DNA from: Sindora glabra | Lineage: Eukaryota > Streptophyta > Magnoliopsida > Fabales > Fabaceae | Reading direction: 5' to 3' | Assembly (NCBI GenBank): GCA_020226215.1 | Contig: CM035234.1 | Span: 53,881,275-53,945,274 of the forward strand | Length of the DNA stretch: 64,000 bases | Shown here: piece by piece, positions 12,169 through 24,210 of the stretch | Layout of the letters: every line of letters begins with the position of its first letter | Numbering within the stretch: the stretch's first letter is position 1 | Translations under genes and position numbers: made by a program | Notes under the pieces: model-generated | The model's database searches: none | Seen by the model: only the letters and a program-made list of their open reading frames with translations | Told to the model about the DNA's origin: nothing

Positions 12169-13523
12169 GTGACATTGGTAAAATTAAGGAGTATCATTCA
12201 AGTAACATTGGGAAGACTTAGAGGAAGCATTCACCATGCTATGCAACACAAGATGAGATTGAACCCATCAAAGTGCACCTTCAAGGTTCGTATAGATAAG
12301 TTCCTTAGATTTATGCTTATAGGAAAAGGGATAGAGGCAAACCCAATAAAGTGTTAAGCAATTATGAATATGGCGAGTATGAAGAGCATCGGGGAAATGC
12401 AAATTTTGAATGGAAGGCTAGTAGCACTATCATGGTTCATGTTTAGGTTAAGTAACAAATACATTCCTTTTTATAATTTACTTAAAAATACAAAAAGATT
12501 TCACATGGAATAATGCTTGTGAAAAAGTTTTTTTTTTTTAAAAAAAATACTTGTCTAAACCCTTAATTCTCACAAAACTAATAGAAGGAAAGCCTTTGTA
12601 CGTGTATTTCATGACTTTGGATGAAACAATGAGTTCAATTATCATAATAAAGGAAAATAAAGAGCAAAAGCCAATACAATTGGTTAGCAAAGTGTTGCAT
12701 AGAATGGAAAGGAAATATCAAATGATAGAGAAGTTGACTTTCATGCTATTAAACACATCAAAGAAACTTAGGCCATATTTCTAAGCACGTCAAATCATTG
12801 TTAAAATAAATCTACTAATTAAGCTTGTTTTGCAGAAACCTAATCTAGTAAGAAGATTGTCTCTTTGTTAGTTAAGCTATCAAAATATGGGATCATTCTT
12901 TAAGCATAAAAATCAATAAGATCCTAATCGTTAGTAAATTTTGTGGTAGAACTAACAAAAGAGAATAACATACCTCTAGTTGCAAGTTGGACACTCTATG
13001 TTGATGGATCTTTAAACAAAAAAAAGGAAGCAACATAAGAATCATCCTTGAAGGAGCTAAAGGTTTAACTTTAAGTACTCCTTTAATGTTTAATTTCCAT
13101 GTGACAAATAACCAAGTAGAGTACAAAGTATTGATAATAGGGCTTCATTTGGCAAAAGAAGTAGGAGCTAAGAAAATTCTTATTCTTATTAACTCTTAGT
13201 TGGTTATAAATCGAGTGAACAAAGATTACAAAACTAAAGAACCCATCCTAAAATAATATGCCAAGAAAGCAAAGGAGCTACTAAAGCAATTTAAATGTCA
13301 AGTGAGAAAGATTCATAGCAAATGGAATAATCAAGCAGATGCCCTAGCAAAACTTGCTGGTGCAAAAGTTTCCTTTAATAACAAGTTAGTTATCCAAGAA
13401 ATAATATGTAACCAGAGCATAGAAAAGGAGTATGTAGCAAAATTTAAAGAAGAAAATACATGGATGACTCCTATTATAAGCTATTTGAAAGATGAAATTT
13501 ATCGAGAAGGAAAAGAAAAATAA
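12169..13523 (+). pseudogene. Tat gypsy RT, RNase H and archaeal-type RNase H
   Basis: From 12,185 the frame gives the end of RT: HKMRLNPSKCTFKV (Q-H-K-M-R-L-N-P-S-K-C-T-F-x-V), RIDKFLRFMLIGKGIEANPIK. At 12,551-12,784 comes RNase H: KPLYVYF, QLVSKVLHRMERKYQMIEKL, KKLRPYF. The second RNase H starts near 12,976 (SWTLYVDGSLNKK, standard W-x-L-x-V/T-D-G-S) and ends with NNQADALAKLAGA (13,332-13,370). The RT frame is fused by chance to the copia stub upstream, so the frame at 12,121-12,357 is a copia-gypsy chimera. Frameshifts separate the blocks. Confidence 0.85.
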
Positions 13524-14350
13524 AAAAAGTTAGCCAAGTGAGCAACTTACTTTTTCTTACATAATGACAAGCTATATAAGAAGAATTTCTCTTTGGTAAT
13601 GTTAAAATGCCTCAGATTAATAAAGTTAGATTATGTTTCAAAGGAGCTACATGAAGGCATACATAAGAGCCATATAAGTGAAACTACATTAGCACTGAAG
13701 GCTATCAGATTAGGCTATCATTAGCCAACGATGAAGAATGATTCCTTTCAATTAATATAATGATGTGACAATTATTAGAAGCATGCATATGTTCCAATTA
13801 GATGGCAATAACAAGTCTATGGCTTTTTACTTGGTAGGCGAATGACTTTTTAGGTTCATTCCCAAAGGCATCTAAACAAAGGAAATTCCTTATAGTGGTA
13901 GTAGATTATTTTACAAAATGGATAGAAGTTAAACTTTTAGCCATTATCACCACTTAAAATACCAAAAAGTCTATAATAATCATTTGCAAGTAGTAAGGTC
14001 ACACATACTTAGATGACATATTATTTCATGATAAAATTTATGATAATTAGTTCATTTTTTTTTATAAATTTAGGCTCTAGCAATCACTTATAACGAGCAA
14101 TGACATGTAGTTTATAAGCAACGAATTCACTAGCTTTTGTAAAGGGTTAGGAATAAGATAAAATGTTTGCTCAATCAAATATCCATAGTTGAATGGATAG
14201 GTCAAGTAGGCAAATATGATAATTACTTGATTTGATGAAAAAAGCTCATAGAGTAAAAGACAAGACAATTAGGTAGAAAAGTTACTAAGCATCTTATGGT
14301 CTTATAAGACTACTCCTTAGATTGCTACAAGAGAATCTCTTTTCAAGTTA
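13431..14350 (+). pseudogene. Tat gypsy integrase relic
   Basis: ENTWMTPIISYLKDEIY (13,452-13,502) opens the segment typical of this lineage. A degenerate zinc-binding region follows (KELHEGIHKSHISETTLALK, about 13,640, then RLGYH and PTMKND). The catalytic core is only partly readable: a stretch equal to FLIVVVDYFTKWIE near 13,885 in mixed frames. Later blocks are hard to place. Multiple stops; no function expected. Confidence 0.7.
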
Positions 14351-14761
14351 ACATTTTGGACTTAAGGCTATATTGCTAGTTAAACTAGAGGAAACATCTG
14401 AATAGTGTGAATCCTACAATAGTAAAGTCAATAAATAGAGGTAAATGGAACAAATGGAATTTTAGGAAAAATAAGAGAAATGATAGGTATTTGTATATTT
14501 AAGTACAAAAATAAGAAAATGACTTAGTGCTCATGAAGACTAAAGGCACATGATAATTATCTTTGGACAGAAAACTAGCTCCAACATGGAAAAAGCCTTT
14601 TTGCATCAAAAAAGCTTTTTGAGATAGCTTAATATCAATTAAAAATGCTTGAAGGGAAACTTCTTCCTTGTGAGTGGAATGTAACACATTTGAAATAATA
14701 TTTTATGTAGGTATAAAATAATAGTTTTTAAAATTTTCTCTAAGTATAAAGCATTTAAATT
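14351..14761. other. spacer inside the Tat element
   Basis: The stretch lies between the integrase relic and the 29-bp array. No coding similarity could be read; a short minus-strand frame (14,499-14,687) has no recognised motif. Confidence 0.4.
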
Positions 14762-15094
14762 AAACTTAAGCAGATCCTTTAGTATAAATAAAACCTAAGC
14801 ACATCCCTTAATAAGCATAAAACCTAAGTAGACCCCTTAATATGAATAAAACCCAAGTAGACACCTCAATATGAATTAAACCTAACTAAATACCTTGATA
14901 AGTATAAAACCTGAGCAGACCTTTCTGTATGAATAAAACTCAGACCCTTTGATATGAATAAAACTCGGATCCCTTGATATGAATAAAACCCAAACAGATC
15001 CTTTGGTATGAATAAAACCTGAGTAGATCCCTTAATATAAGTAAAATTCGAGCAAATCTCTTAATATTGATGAATTTGAGCAAAACCTTAGTAG
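14762..15094 (+). repeat. 29-bp minisatellite in the Tat 3' spacer, about 11 units
   Basis: Units of the type AAACCTAAGCAGATCCCTTA followed by ATATGAATA step every 29 bases from 14,762 (next at 14,791). Two central units are shortened to about 25 bases by loss of the AGCAG segment. Divergence increases towards the right end. Tat and Ogre elements often hold tandem repeats between pol and the 3' LTR, so the position fits the lineage. Confidence 0.9.
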
Positions 15095-15289
15095 TAAACT
15101 TAGACAAATATTTTAACATAAATATTCAAGAACTTAAGAAAATTGATAAGCATAATTCATAAAATTGTTAAAGCATATGTTCAAAAAGTAAGCTCGTAGG
15201 CCCAATAAAAATAAAGGCACACAAGCCTAAATAAACACTATAAAGTCAAGGCTAAATAGGAGATTAGAGCTTAGCCACTTTTTTTTCAT

Positions 15290-17140
15290 TCAACACTTAG
15301 GAGAAGTTAATAGGTAGCTTAAGATTAAATACTTCACTTGCGCTTTCACCTTCTCAAAATCATGTAGAAACATACCATACAAGAGATTATCTATAGTATT
15401 TATCTCTTTCTACAAATCAACGTGTGCTAATTTTATTTCATCTCTAAGCTTCTTTATTTCCTCATCCTATATATATAGTTCTTTTTCGAACTTCACCTTA
15501 TCTAAGTGAAGGGTTTATTCAAGGATTAACTTCTCTAGGACGATCTTTTTAGATTCTTGTCTAAGAAAAGAATAAAGCTTTCCTAATTTCTTTAGTTCAT
15601 CCTTGCAAGAGAGCAGGTCACTGCTAGTTTTCTTTAGCTAATCTTGATGATTGCTTACAATTTCAAGGCTTGCATCTTTTAGATAAGCTAATTTTCTTTT
15701 TTGACTAACTAGAAAAGAAACCAAAGATAAAATGCTTGATACACTATGGGCAAGGTTGTTTATGGCTAAGCAGCCGTACTTGATTAGTCCTATTTGTTCA
15801 CTAATTGACATATTATATTCACAGTCTTTTGAAAGAGTATCTAATCACAAATATGAGGGGCTAAATTAGCTTCTTTATAACAAACACTATCTAGTGTGTC
15901 ATAGTTAAATTTATAACTAAGAGGGTAACTAAAGAAGTCAAGACCATCATTTGGGAATTTCCTAATTTAAAATACTCTTTCTCACTAGTATGCATAATTT
16001 TTTGACAAGGGCTTAGAAAACTGCCTTTCAGCATATTTTATCAATCTTTTTCACTTTCTTTTTCCTAGAAAGAAACATCTTTAACTCCTTTCACATCCAT
16101 AAAAGTTAGTTAGAGATAGAGGTTGAACAATAAGAGAAGACACTAGCATACCACCTTCCAAAGGTATGGAAAGAACAATAATTGAAAGGCTTGATAGGGT
16201 AGCATTTGACCCCTATAAAATAGTTGTTTTCTTCTTCAAATGTTTTTCCTTAGCCTAGCAAAAATGATCTCTACTAATATTCAACATTTCAATAGTAGAC
16301 CAAGTTTTACCTAACCAAATATCTGAAATAAAAAACAATATCGGTAATCTTCATAAAAAGAGAGAGAAAGAGATAAGGAAACAAAGCATACTTAAAACAA
16401 TAGGAACATTTAACAATCACAACATCAAAATTTAAAGGATAAGATCCTGATCATTTGCAAAATATGTATTTAAGGGATAGATCCTAGGATTAGATACTTG
16501 ATACTTCCAGTGGATAGGAAAAAGTGGAGCACCATCATTTGATAGCTAGAAGGGATGAACATCATGAGGCATGCAAATCTAAATGAATAAACCTTTCAAG
16601 TATTTAATATGGGACTCTAAATTCTTCAAGAAAGACTTTTCTAGGCACTGACTAAAGTAAGTCCATCCTCCTTATAATTAGCTAGAAAATGATAGAAAAA
16701 TAAAAAATTATTCAATGAAGGCTCACCTCCTAAGTCCTGAATGACTATCTCAAAACATATCATGAGGAGCCAATTGTTTGACGTAAGCTGGGTTCGATAT
16801 ACATTAAGCCCAACTAGAATCAAGCAATGGAACTAAGTGAGAGGAGGAGTAAGTCCCATTTTGGTCATAAATGTGCTATAAAACATTACAAAAGAAATAG
16901 GATCATGGCTACCAACTTGTTGATCATCTTGTGTAATAACATAACATATTGTAAAATGATCAGAAGTATCAAGAAAATGGCTATTGTAGAAATTCTCAAG
17001 AAAAATTTGGTCCTTCCATTTAGTCGAAGCAACCTATGTTTGCACCTTAGCATTTGTCCAATTAAATTTAAGATAATTAGTGTGCATCACACTTGCATAA
17101 TTGACACCATTTTCTTCTCGAGAATGATCTATTAGTATGG
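15290..17140 (-). pseudogene. antisense gene of the Tat element (plant 'putative gypsy type transposon' family), spliced
   Basis: The minus strand codes for a protein of the kind annotated in plants as putative gypsy-type transposon protein (compare Pfam Transposase_28). Order from 17,140: LPIDHSREENGVNY; then SHDPISFVMFYSTFMTKMGL; then NVYRTQLTSNNWLLM and FEIVIQDLGGEPSLNNFLFF (16,641-16,823); after a frameshift LEKSFLKNLESHIKYLKGLF and NDGAPLFPIHWKYQ (about 16,520). A 69-bp intron (GTATGC at 16,391 to TTTCAG at 16,323) restores the frame into IWLGKTWSTIEMLNISRDHF. A coiled-coil tail follows (15,780-15,290: ELKKLGKLYSFLRQESKKI, EEIKKLRDEIKLAH). Stops: TAG where Trp is likely near 17,035, others in the tail. 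Role in the element is unknown. Confidence 0.7.
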
Positions 17141-17562
17141 AAGTTACAAGAATAGAAGGAAATAGAATGTATCATAAACTTGCTTGAATACCAGGATTAA
17201 AGTCTAGCAAATCATCACTAGAATATAAGCTTGAAAAAAGATCAATATACGAAAGTCTACCAAACATCAAATAGAAGGCTTAGAGGGAAATAATCAGATG
17301 CCTTGAAAAGAGAAATAGAAAATGAAAGGAAGTGTAAAAAAAGAAAATAAAAAAAGGCAAAACTAGAATTATAACAATAAAGTGAAAAGGCACAAGTGTC
17401 AATAACACTAAGAAACCAAATAGAAAAATAACAATGATGATTGTGAAAAATCTAAAGAAAAGTCATAAATGAACTAGGAAACACAAGCAGAGCAAGTAAA
17501 GGAATACCACAAAGAGAAAAAGAATAAAATAAAATGAAAAAAGTACTTATGGAAAGTAAAAG

Positions 17563-17612
17563 CAAAATTGCAAGAGATCTTAGAGATCAAAATTACAAGA
17601 GATCTTAGAGAT
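17563..17612. repeat. 25-bp tandem duplication
   Basis: Two adjacent 25-base copies (17,563-17,587 and 17,588-17,612) share CAAGAGATCTTAGAGAT and differ at one base (TTGC versus TTAC). It looks like a recent slippage or small duplication event just before the Tat 3' LTR. Confidence 0.9.
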
Positions 17613-17803
17613 TAACCTAAGGAAGATGATAAAATGGGAAAATTTTTGTAAATAGATCTTAGTGCTTTTTATAATCAACAATAAAGAGCAAGCTACAAAA
17701 ATGATAAAAACTAATATCAAAAATTGAAGTGCAGTTAAAATTATGATGATATCTAACCACATCAGGAACCATAAACAACATCAAAAGGAAGAAAAGGGGT
17801 AAA

Positions 17804-18166
17804 TGGTGACAACTATTTGTTCATCAATATCTTACTTGATTAAATTTATTTCATTAAAAGATTAGTACTTGCCTACTGAAATAACTTGAACATCTTTGCA
17901 TCATCTATACAGATAAGATAAAGTCACTAAGGTAAAGAAGCAATATCTGCACAGATGTCAATTCATAAGGAAAGGAGCTCTTTAACGACTAGCGCATATA
18001 TCCAAGGCTAAATGGATGCTTACCACACCAAACATCCTTCTTAGAATCTTCATTGTGTCCTACCACCATATTTAATATCCCCCTATGTAAGCTATAAATA
18101 AGGATGAAGTGACCCTAGAAAAGGGCTTAGAGAATATTATAATATCCTAACTTACTATATCAATTA
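17804..18166 (+). mobile_element. 3' LTR of the Tat element (putative)
   Basis: A purine tract GAAGAAAAGGGGTAAA (17,790-17,803) acts as a polypurine-tract candidate and is followed by TGACAACTATTTG. The stretch carries a TATAAATA box near 18,091. The 3' end is set by resumption of copia homology after TACAT. No 5' partner LTR exists to confirm the ends. Confidence 0.5.
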
Positions 18167-18171
18167 TACAT

Positions 18172-19066
18172 AAAAACATTAACATGGATAAATCACATCC
18201 ATTGAGTGTCCCAATGATTATTTAATCACTTGATACTAATAAAAATCTACTTCAAACACCAAAGAATAAAGAAAAATTTCATAGTCCTAAAGTACTATAG
18301 CTTAATATAATTGATCCATTAATGTATCTTGCTAATTACACATATCTTGATACAACTTTTCAAAAAGTTTATTAGTAAAATATACTTCTTTTTTTACCAA
18401 AAGATATTGGAATAGAACTAAACATATATTTTTTGTATTTTTATAGAATAATGATATGAGATTATTTTACTTGTATGAATTTTTAAGTTATAATTATTTA
18501 GTTATACAAATACATTACTTTTAATCCCCATAAAATTTGATCTCATATTACTATTTATGATAAAGCATCTATATCATACTTTGTAGTAACATAAATTATA
18601 GTTACAAATACCCCAACATGTATGTAACAAGTGAAGAATCAATTGCCATGAATTTCAAGAAAGAAATTTCAATAAATCCATATGAAAGTAATGCTGCGTG
18701 TAAAAACTCAATTGGAGGGATGATGCATCAAAGGAGATAATCCTTTCTTATGCTTATAAAGGGATTGTGATAGATGATCATCATAATAAGTTTATTCAAG
18801 TGGTTCCTAGTTGAATTGCTAACTAAGGCATTGACTTAGATCTTCAATGATATTTCTTAATAAAGGGAATTAAGTTCATGTTATACTCTATTTTCCTTGA
18901 ACATGATTTTTCCCATTAGATTTTCTAAGCAAGGTTTTTAATGAGAAAGATAATTTGCAAAAAGAATAATACACTCTTTTTCTTTCACTAAGATTTTTTT
19001 TTCCATTGGATTTTTTCTAAAGGAGGTTTAATGAGGTATATTCTTTACAAAAAGGACATCCAAGAA
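18172..19066 (+). pseudogene. copia 'G' pol: RT end and RNase H
   Basis: Copia homology resumes with NMDKSHPLSVPMI (18,184-18,222), which continues the KILLH block at 12,150-12,164 across the Tat insertion. Then SLDTNKN, PKNKEKF, LMYLANYT (18,310-18,345, the L-M-Y-L-A-N motif), LPKDIG. Near 18,800 comes LLTKALT, the RNase H C-terminal signature (L-F-T-K-A-L). Frames are broken by stops. A tail with AAGGACATCCAAG leads into the LTR; the expected G-rich polypurine tract is missing or eroded. Confidence 0.75.
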
Positions 19067-19347
19067 TGTTACAAATATTTATTTATATGGATATCAACAA
19101 AATATATTTAATTTATTTATTAATTATTGTAATTAAGATTTATTCAATCTCTGATGCTAATCAATTAAGCATCATTAATGATATTTATTAATTAATGTAT
19201 CAATTAATGATGTCTATCAACTAAGCCTTAGGCTATATATAGATGTTGTATGAAGGATTTGAAACATTCAAAAATAAGAGAAACTCCTCTTGTAATTCTG
19301 CTCTCTTCTTTTATTTTTCCTATTATTCTATTTTTATGTTTATAACA
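19067..19347 (+). mobile_element. copia 'G' 3' LTR (281 bp)
   Basis: It starts TGTTACAAATATT and ends TTTATAACA, giving 5-bp inverted ends TGTTA/TAACA. A CTATATATAG box (about 19,232) lies about 60 bases before a CTCTTGTAATTCTGCTCTC stretch that would be the start of the transcript. The 5' LTR was not found upstream of 8,720, so the element is truncated there. Confidence 0.65.
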
Positions 19348-19977
19348 TATATTTTTATTACTAATATATTATTTTATATCCTTTAAATATTTTAAATTAA
19401 ACATTAAAATTGGATTAATAATGGTTATCTTAAATTGTTGGATTTTTTATGTGCACATTATATGAAACCAAAAGAGCAAAGGTTAAAAGATAAGGATTTA
19501 ATAATAAATTTTATTTCAATAAAACAAATAAGTGAATAAATTTAACTTTAATTCTCATTTTCCTAAGCAAATTTACAATGTTATGAATTTATTTACAAGA
19601 TTTAATTTTCTATTATAGATTCATACATAAGGTTTGTATGATTATATTCAAACCAATCTATAAAATTAAAAGGATTAATGGAATAATTGGATAATTTAAA
19701 CTAAGTTGCTACATCTTTTTGTACATGGTCATATATAAAATAGAATTTTACGTTAGTCAATTGTTGTGTATAATATTATCATAATAGAAAGGCCAAATGT
19801 TGAGAACTTTAATTAAAGGGAAAAAAAAAGACCAGATATATCACTTAGGGACTAACTGTCTTTAACCATCTTAACTCATTAATAAATTGACTTGTATATG
19901 GAAAATCAAGTTAAATAGTGTAAGCCTAAGTAATGTTCAATTCACTTATAAAGTCAAACTAATGTTTAATTCACTTG
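19348..19977. other. AT-rich spacer, no supported gene
   Basis: This is the flank between the copia G LTR and the distal end of the K- LTR. No coding similarity, terminal repeat or RNA gene was seen. Confidence 0.5.
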
Positions 19978-20275
19978 TGATAGAGATTCACGAACTTAAT
20001 TATTTCTCCTAGTAAAGTGCATAAAAGATTTTAATCCTAACAATTTTATAGCATAGTCCTTGGATGATAGAAATAGCCTTAAATGCATGCCTAGGATCAA
20101 TAACCAAGTTAACAATGCCATTAAGTATAAAATTGAAGTCTTGTTCACCCTATTTCTTTCCTAATGGAGACCCGAGTATATCCTTAAATCAAAAAACAAT
20201 ATGTTTTGTGAAATTAGGTGGCAAAGAAACTTTTTCCTCATTACTCAATGTTTGTTTCTTTCATTATTTCAATCA

Positions 20276-23062
20276 TGTTACGACCTAATTTTAGGTATCG
20301 TAATCGGCGTAAAGACATCTAACTAGTATCCAACCAATTAAACATCTTTACAAGTAGGTAGGAAACTATATCTGACTATTTTATAATAAAAGGGGAATAT
20401 ATGATGACGTCAAATAATATAAGAAAAGTAAATTGCATTCATGTGCAATGAAAAAGCTAATACATGATATTAATATATAGTAACATAATAAAACTATTTA
20501 TGACATACATAGACTTTAACTGTACAAAGGACAATTTAAATATATTAATTTTTTGTTACACTATGCTCCATAGAGATTAGAAAGTTTTATGCAACGTAAC
20601 AATCCTCTGCTTGGGCTCCTTGTTTTTTATTTGTAAACCAAAATATCATCGAAGAGGAGTGAGTATACAAAATACCCAGTGAGTAGCTACTCAATCTTTA
20701 TTCCCATAGTTTTCCATTATCAATTCTCTTTAATACAAAATTAGGAAGACTGGATAAATTTCCATATATGTAGCTTTATTCGCATCTAATAACTAACATC
20801 TATCTTATGCATTGTGTATTAACATTATATTAATAAGTATAGCTAGTATGATATACAGGTTTCCTCCTTATTTCTTTGAGCCAAACTTATCCCACTCACC
20901 TCCAATCTTTTCCCTCCACTTCTTGCCACCCTTCTCCTTCCTTTAAAAGGATGTTGCAAGCCATTAGGCTAAATTCTTCCTTCCACATATCACATTTAAT
21001 ATATCATATGAGTCATGAAAGATTTTTCATGCCAATTAAGGCAAAATCATGTCGATTTGACAGAATAAAGGTATGGTCAATACCAACTAGCCATTAGTAT
21101 CCTAATTTATTTTCCTTGATCAATGTAACAAGTACAGATTTCACATTTAACATTAAAGAGTGTAAATCATGGCATATTCTTATAATGTATCACAATTTCA
21201 ATTATAACTCAATCTAATCTATCACTATATTCTATACCTTTAAAGAACATTCAAATAATTACAATAATTCAACACATTATTCCAATCATATTCTAATATC
21301 ATCACAATGTATTTCTAAGAATAAGATACTTAGTGTATTTCATAAATATTCATTCAACAATATTGTTCATGTTTAGATTCTAGAACAGGGCAGTAAAGGG
21401 TATGTTGCAATAAAATACCTTTTATGACTTCTAAAACACCTCTAAAATTTCTTAAATAATTATATGATATTCTTAACATGTTAATTGACAAATATGAGTC
21501 CTTAGGTTTCACAATTGATCAAGAGAATCTATCCAAAAAATTCATGAATCATGCCTTTCCAAAATAATTTCAATCTCTGGCAGCATTGGAGTTTTGAAAT
21601 TGTATGAATTTATTCACCAGGCAAATAAGCTTCAAATGTCACGAAAATTGACCATGTTTTACAAATATATGGAAGCATATCTAGGAATTTTTTGTATAAT
21701 TTTAACTCATCATTTAATACCCCAATTAATTCAAGAACAAAAGGAAAATTATTTACGTCTTATTTCTGAGTGAGCTACACCTTTGTGCAGAAATGTCCCT
21801 TGTTCAGGTTTCTAAAATTTTTAAAAAATTTCTAATAAATTCTATGTGTATCCTAACATCATAAGAGGCTAGAAAATAGGTGGTTTTGAATTTTTAAGAG
21901 GTCCTAGCATGTCCCTAAAATTCATGGTTTAGTTCTGGCTTTTTAGGAATTCCAAAAGCAAAATCAGCAAAACAATTTCTAGGCTCTTTCTAATCCATTT
22001 ATACTTAAGGCTTAACAAATGGTAATCTAATCATTCATTCATGCTAATATTGTTCTAATATCTTCAAATACAACTTAAGAACACTAGTTTTCAGCACCAT
22101 GCCTCCATTGCATGGCCACACACCTAGCTTCAAGAAATCACAATTCTAGAAAGCAATATTGGCACATTTATAATCACAATTCAATGGAAAATCAAGTGAA
22201 CTACTACTCACCACTAAAATTCTATATTTCAAAGCTTTAAGTTGCTCCCTAAATGAAAGAGTTTCTAATTTGAAGAAGAAGAAGATGAAAGTTCCAAGTT
22301 TTGATGATTTCTCCTTAAGTATTCAAGCAAACAAGTAGAAAAACTTGAATTTTTGTGTTTAATTTGACTTGTTTGTGTGTTTGATTGTGTTGAAAGATTG
22401 AAAAAGTCTCTTATGGCAGCTGCAATTTCGTGCATAATGAGGAGAAAAGCTGAATGGAATTTTCTCAAGTTTTCTAGGGTTTTCTACATAATTAATGAAA
22501 ATGGGCCTTTTTGCAATTAAACTCAAAATATCCATGGACTCTTTTTGAAATTTTCTTTGCTATTTTGTAGCAGCAAAGTCAGAAATTTTAGGCTCTTTTC
22601 AGCCCAAATTTCATCCAAAACTAATAGAAAAAGAATGGGCCAGATTCATTTTTTTGAAAAATTATACTTTGACCCCAAAACTTTTCAAAATTCTACACTT
22701 ATCTAAAATTCTTTGGCCAATTTTCAATTTAGTACTTCAATTTGGGCTTATTAGAAATATATTTGGGCCTTAATAAATGGATTTTAATTATAATTCCATC
22801 TTATTTTACCAAATTTTGACTTCTCTAGGCCCCTAAAATTAAGTTAGGCTCTATCAAAATTTTTCTAATCTTTTAGGCGCATTTATAATAATATTTTAAC
22901 TCAAGTTTTATCTCTATCAATGTTTTAAAAGGTTTGAAAAATTTTCCAAGAGGTTATCCATCTGTAAAATTTCCCTAAGCTGAGCATACTTAACTAAGAA
23001 GTGTTAATTTACATTGATACTTTAGGAGTAATTCTTGAAAAAAATGTCTTAGGGATATTACA
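20276..23062 (-). mobile_element. solo LTR, Tat-like (2,787 bp)
   Basis: The plus strand starts TGTTACGACCTAATTTTAGG and ends TTAGGGATATTACA. The flanks AATCA at 20,271-20,275 and 23,063-23,067 are a perfect 5-bp target duplication. Read on the minus strand it runs TGTAATATCC...GGTCGTAACA, the same end pattern as the LTR at 33,815-38,649, so I assign it to the minus strand. Frames inside (20,876-21,097; 22,265-22,468) have no recognised motif. It splits the K- LTR. Confidence 0.92.
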
Positions 23063-23087
23063 AATCATATTTGTAGATTATGCTTGG

Positions 23088-23305
23088 ATCAATATGTCTC
23101 TTGATTTATGAAATGACAGGTCTCTTGATTATAAACTAACATGTCTCTTAATCATAAGCCTACATGTTTTATAACTATGAACCATTATGTCTAGTCATCA
23201 TAATTCAACATGTCAATTGATCATGAATCAATCTGTCACATGGACATAGCTTAACAAATTTCCTGACCATGAAATGACATGCCTCCTAATCATAAATTGA
23301 CTTGT
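23088..23305 (-). repeat. 23-bp minisatellite in the K- LTR
   Basis: About nine to ten degenerate units with the core ACATGTCTCTTGATCATAA (plus strand) lie head to tail. They match on the reverse strand the arrays at 59,632-59,948 and 60,889-61,176 in the K+ copy, so the array is part of the LTR itself. Confidence 0.8.
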
Positions 23306-24210
23306 GTTAGACTAACATGTCTTTATCTTTCCTTAGTAATTCAATCAAGTTTAAACCACGTGCAAATAATTGGATATTTATGCTCACTAGCTCAAATATT
23401 CCAATAACTTCCGCTCACACTTGATGAAACTTATGACTACTTTAATCAAATGTAACAACTTAAATATTATAAGGTTAAACTTATACACTCTTTGCATATT
23501 TGTAACAAGGGCATGTAACCTTAGGCATAAAATGAGATCATTTCATAATGTAACGGTTAAGTATACGTAAGAGAATTTTCTTTTCAACCCAAAATCTTTC
23601 CATCATCTTACAAGTAGACAAGATCATTTAATAACCCCTAAATTATCAAGTTAATAATCCTTCAATCACTAATCATGCCCATAATACCCTAAATCTAGTT
23701 AATACAATTAATTTGGCTACCTTCAATCCCTTTGTTAAGTTAGAACACATCCTTGACTCATGAATGATACCAAATAGCACTTACCTCTTCTTTCAAAATC
23801 ATATAGCACTTAATCTAATTACACAAAGTAATAGTGTCTTAACAAGTACACATGACATCATCTATAAAGATATTATCATTAGATTTTTCCTTCTGTATTG
23901 TTGTTTAACAACTCAAAACCATGCTTCTATCTAATTAAGTTCTCTCAAGTCAAATTGTCATAACTATTTCGATCCTCTATCAAAGTAGACACTTTAATAT
24001 CAAGCCATCAAATAATAGAAAATAATCACTAAGAGTATCAATGACCAAATCACATTTAATCATAGAGAAAAACTTACACACTTGAAGATAGGGATCACTT
24101 TAAGTTTATTTTCTATGTGGTCATTTGTAAAGATGTGATATGCACACATCCTATTGTATTGCCTCGTACATAAATGATTTACTCACAAAGTGAGTGATCA
24201 ACTCCCACTT

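Larger units (their letters stand above)
12169..18166 (+). mobile_element. Tat-lineage Ty3/gypsy element, 5'-deleted, inserted in copia G
   Basis: The sequence between the two TACAT pentamers (12,164-12,168; 18,167-18,171) is gypsy-like while both flanks read as one copia pol. Order: truncated RT, RNase H, second RNase H, integrase, 29-bp minisatellite, antisense ORF, 3' LTR. An antisense gene between integrase and 3' LTR and two RNase H domains are features known for the Tat branch. The 5' LTR, gag and protease are missing; the element opens directly inside RT. TACAT is the best target duplication I can find, but the LTR ends do not fit it cleanly. Confidence 0.7.
19978..24200 (-). mobile_element. 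copia 'K-' 3' LTR, split by a solo LTR
   Basis: On the minus strand the LTR starts at 24,200 with TGATCACTCACTTTG, right after a polypurine tract AAGTGGGAG (24,210-24,202), and ends at 19,978 in TCTCTATCA, matching inverted ends TGAT/ATCA. Removing the solo LTR at 20,276-23,062 leaves about 1,430 bp. The same LTR on the plus strand starts at 58,763 (TGATAACTC). Shared blocks include TGTGTGCATATCA and GGCTATTTCTATCATC. It includes the 23-bp minisatellite (about 23,088-23,305). Confidence 0.8.
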
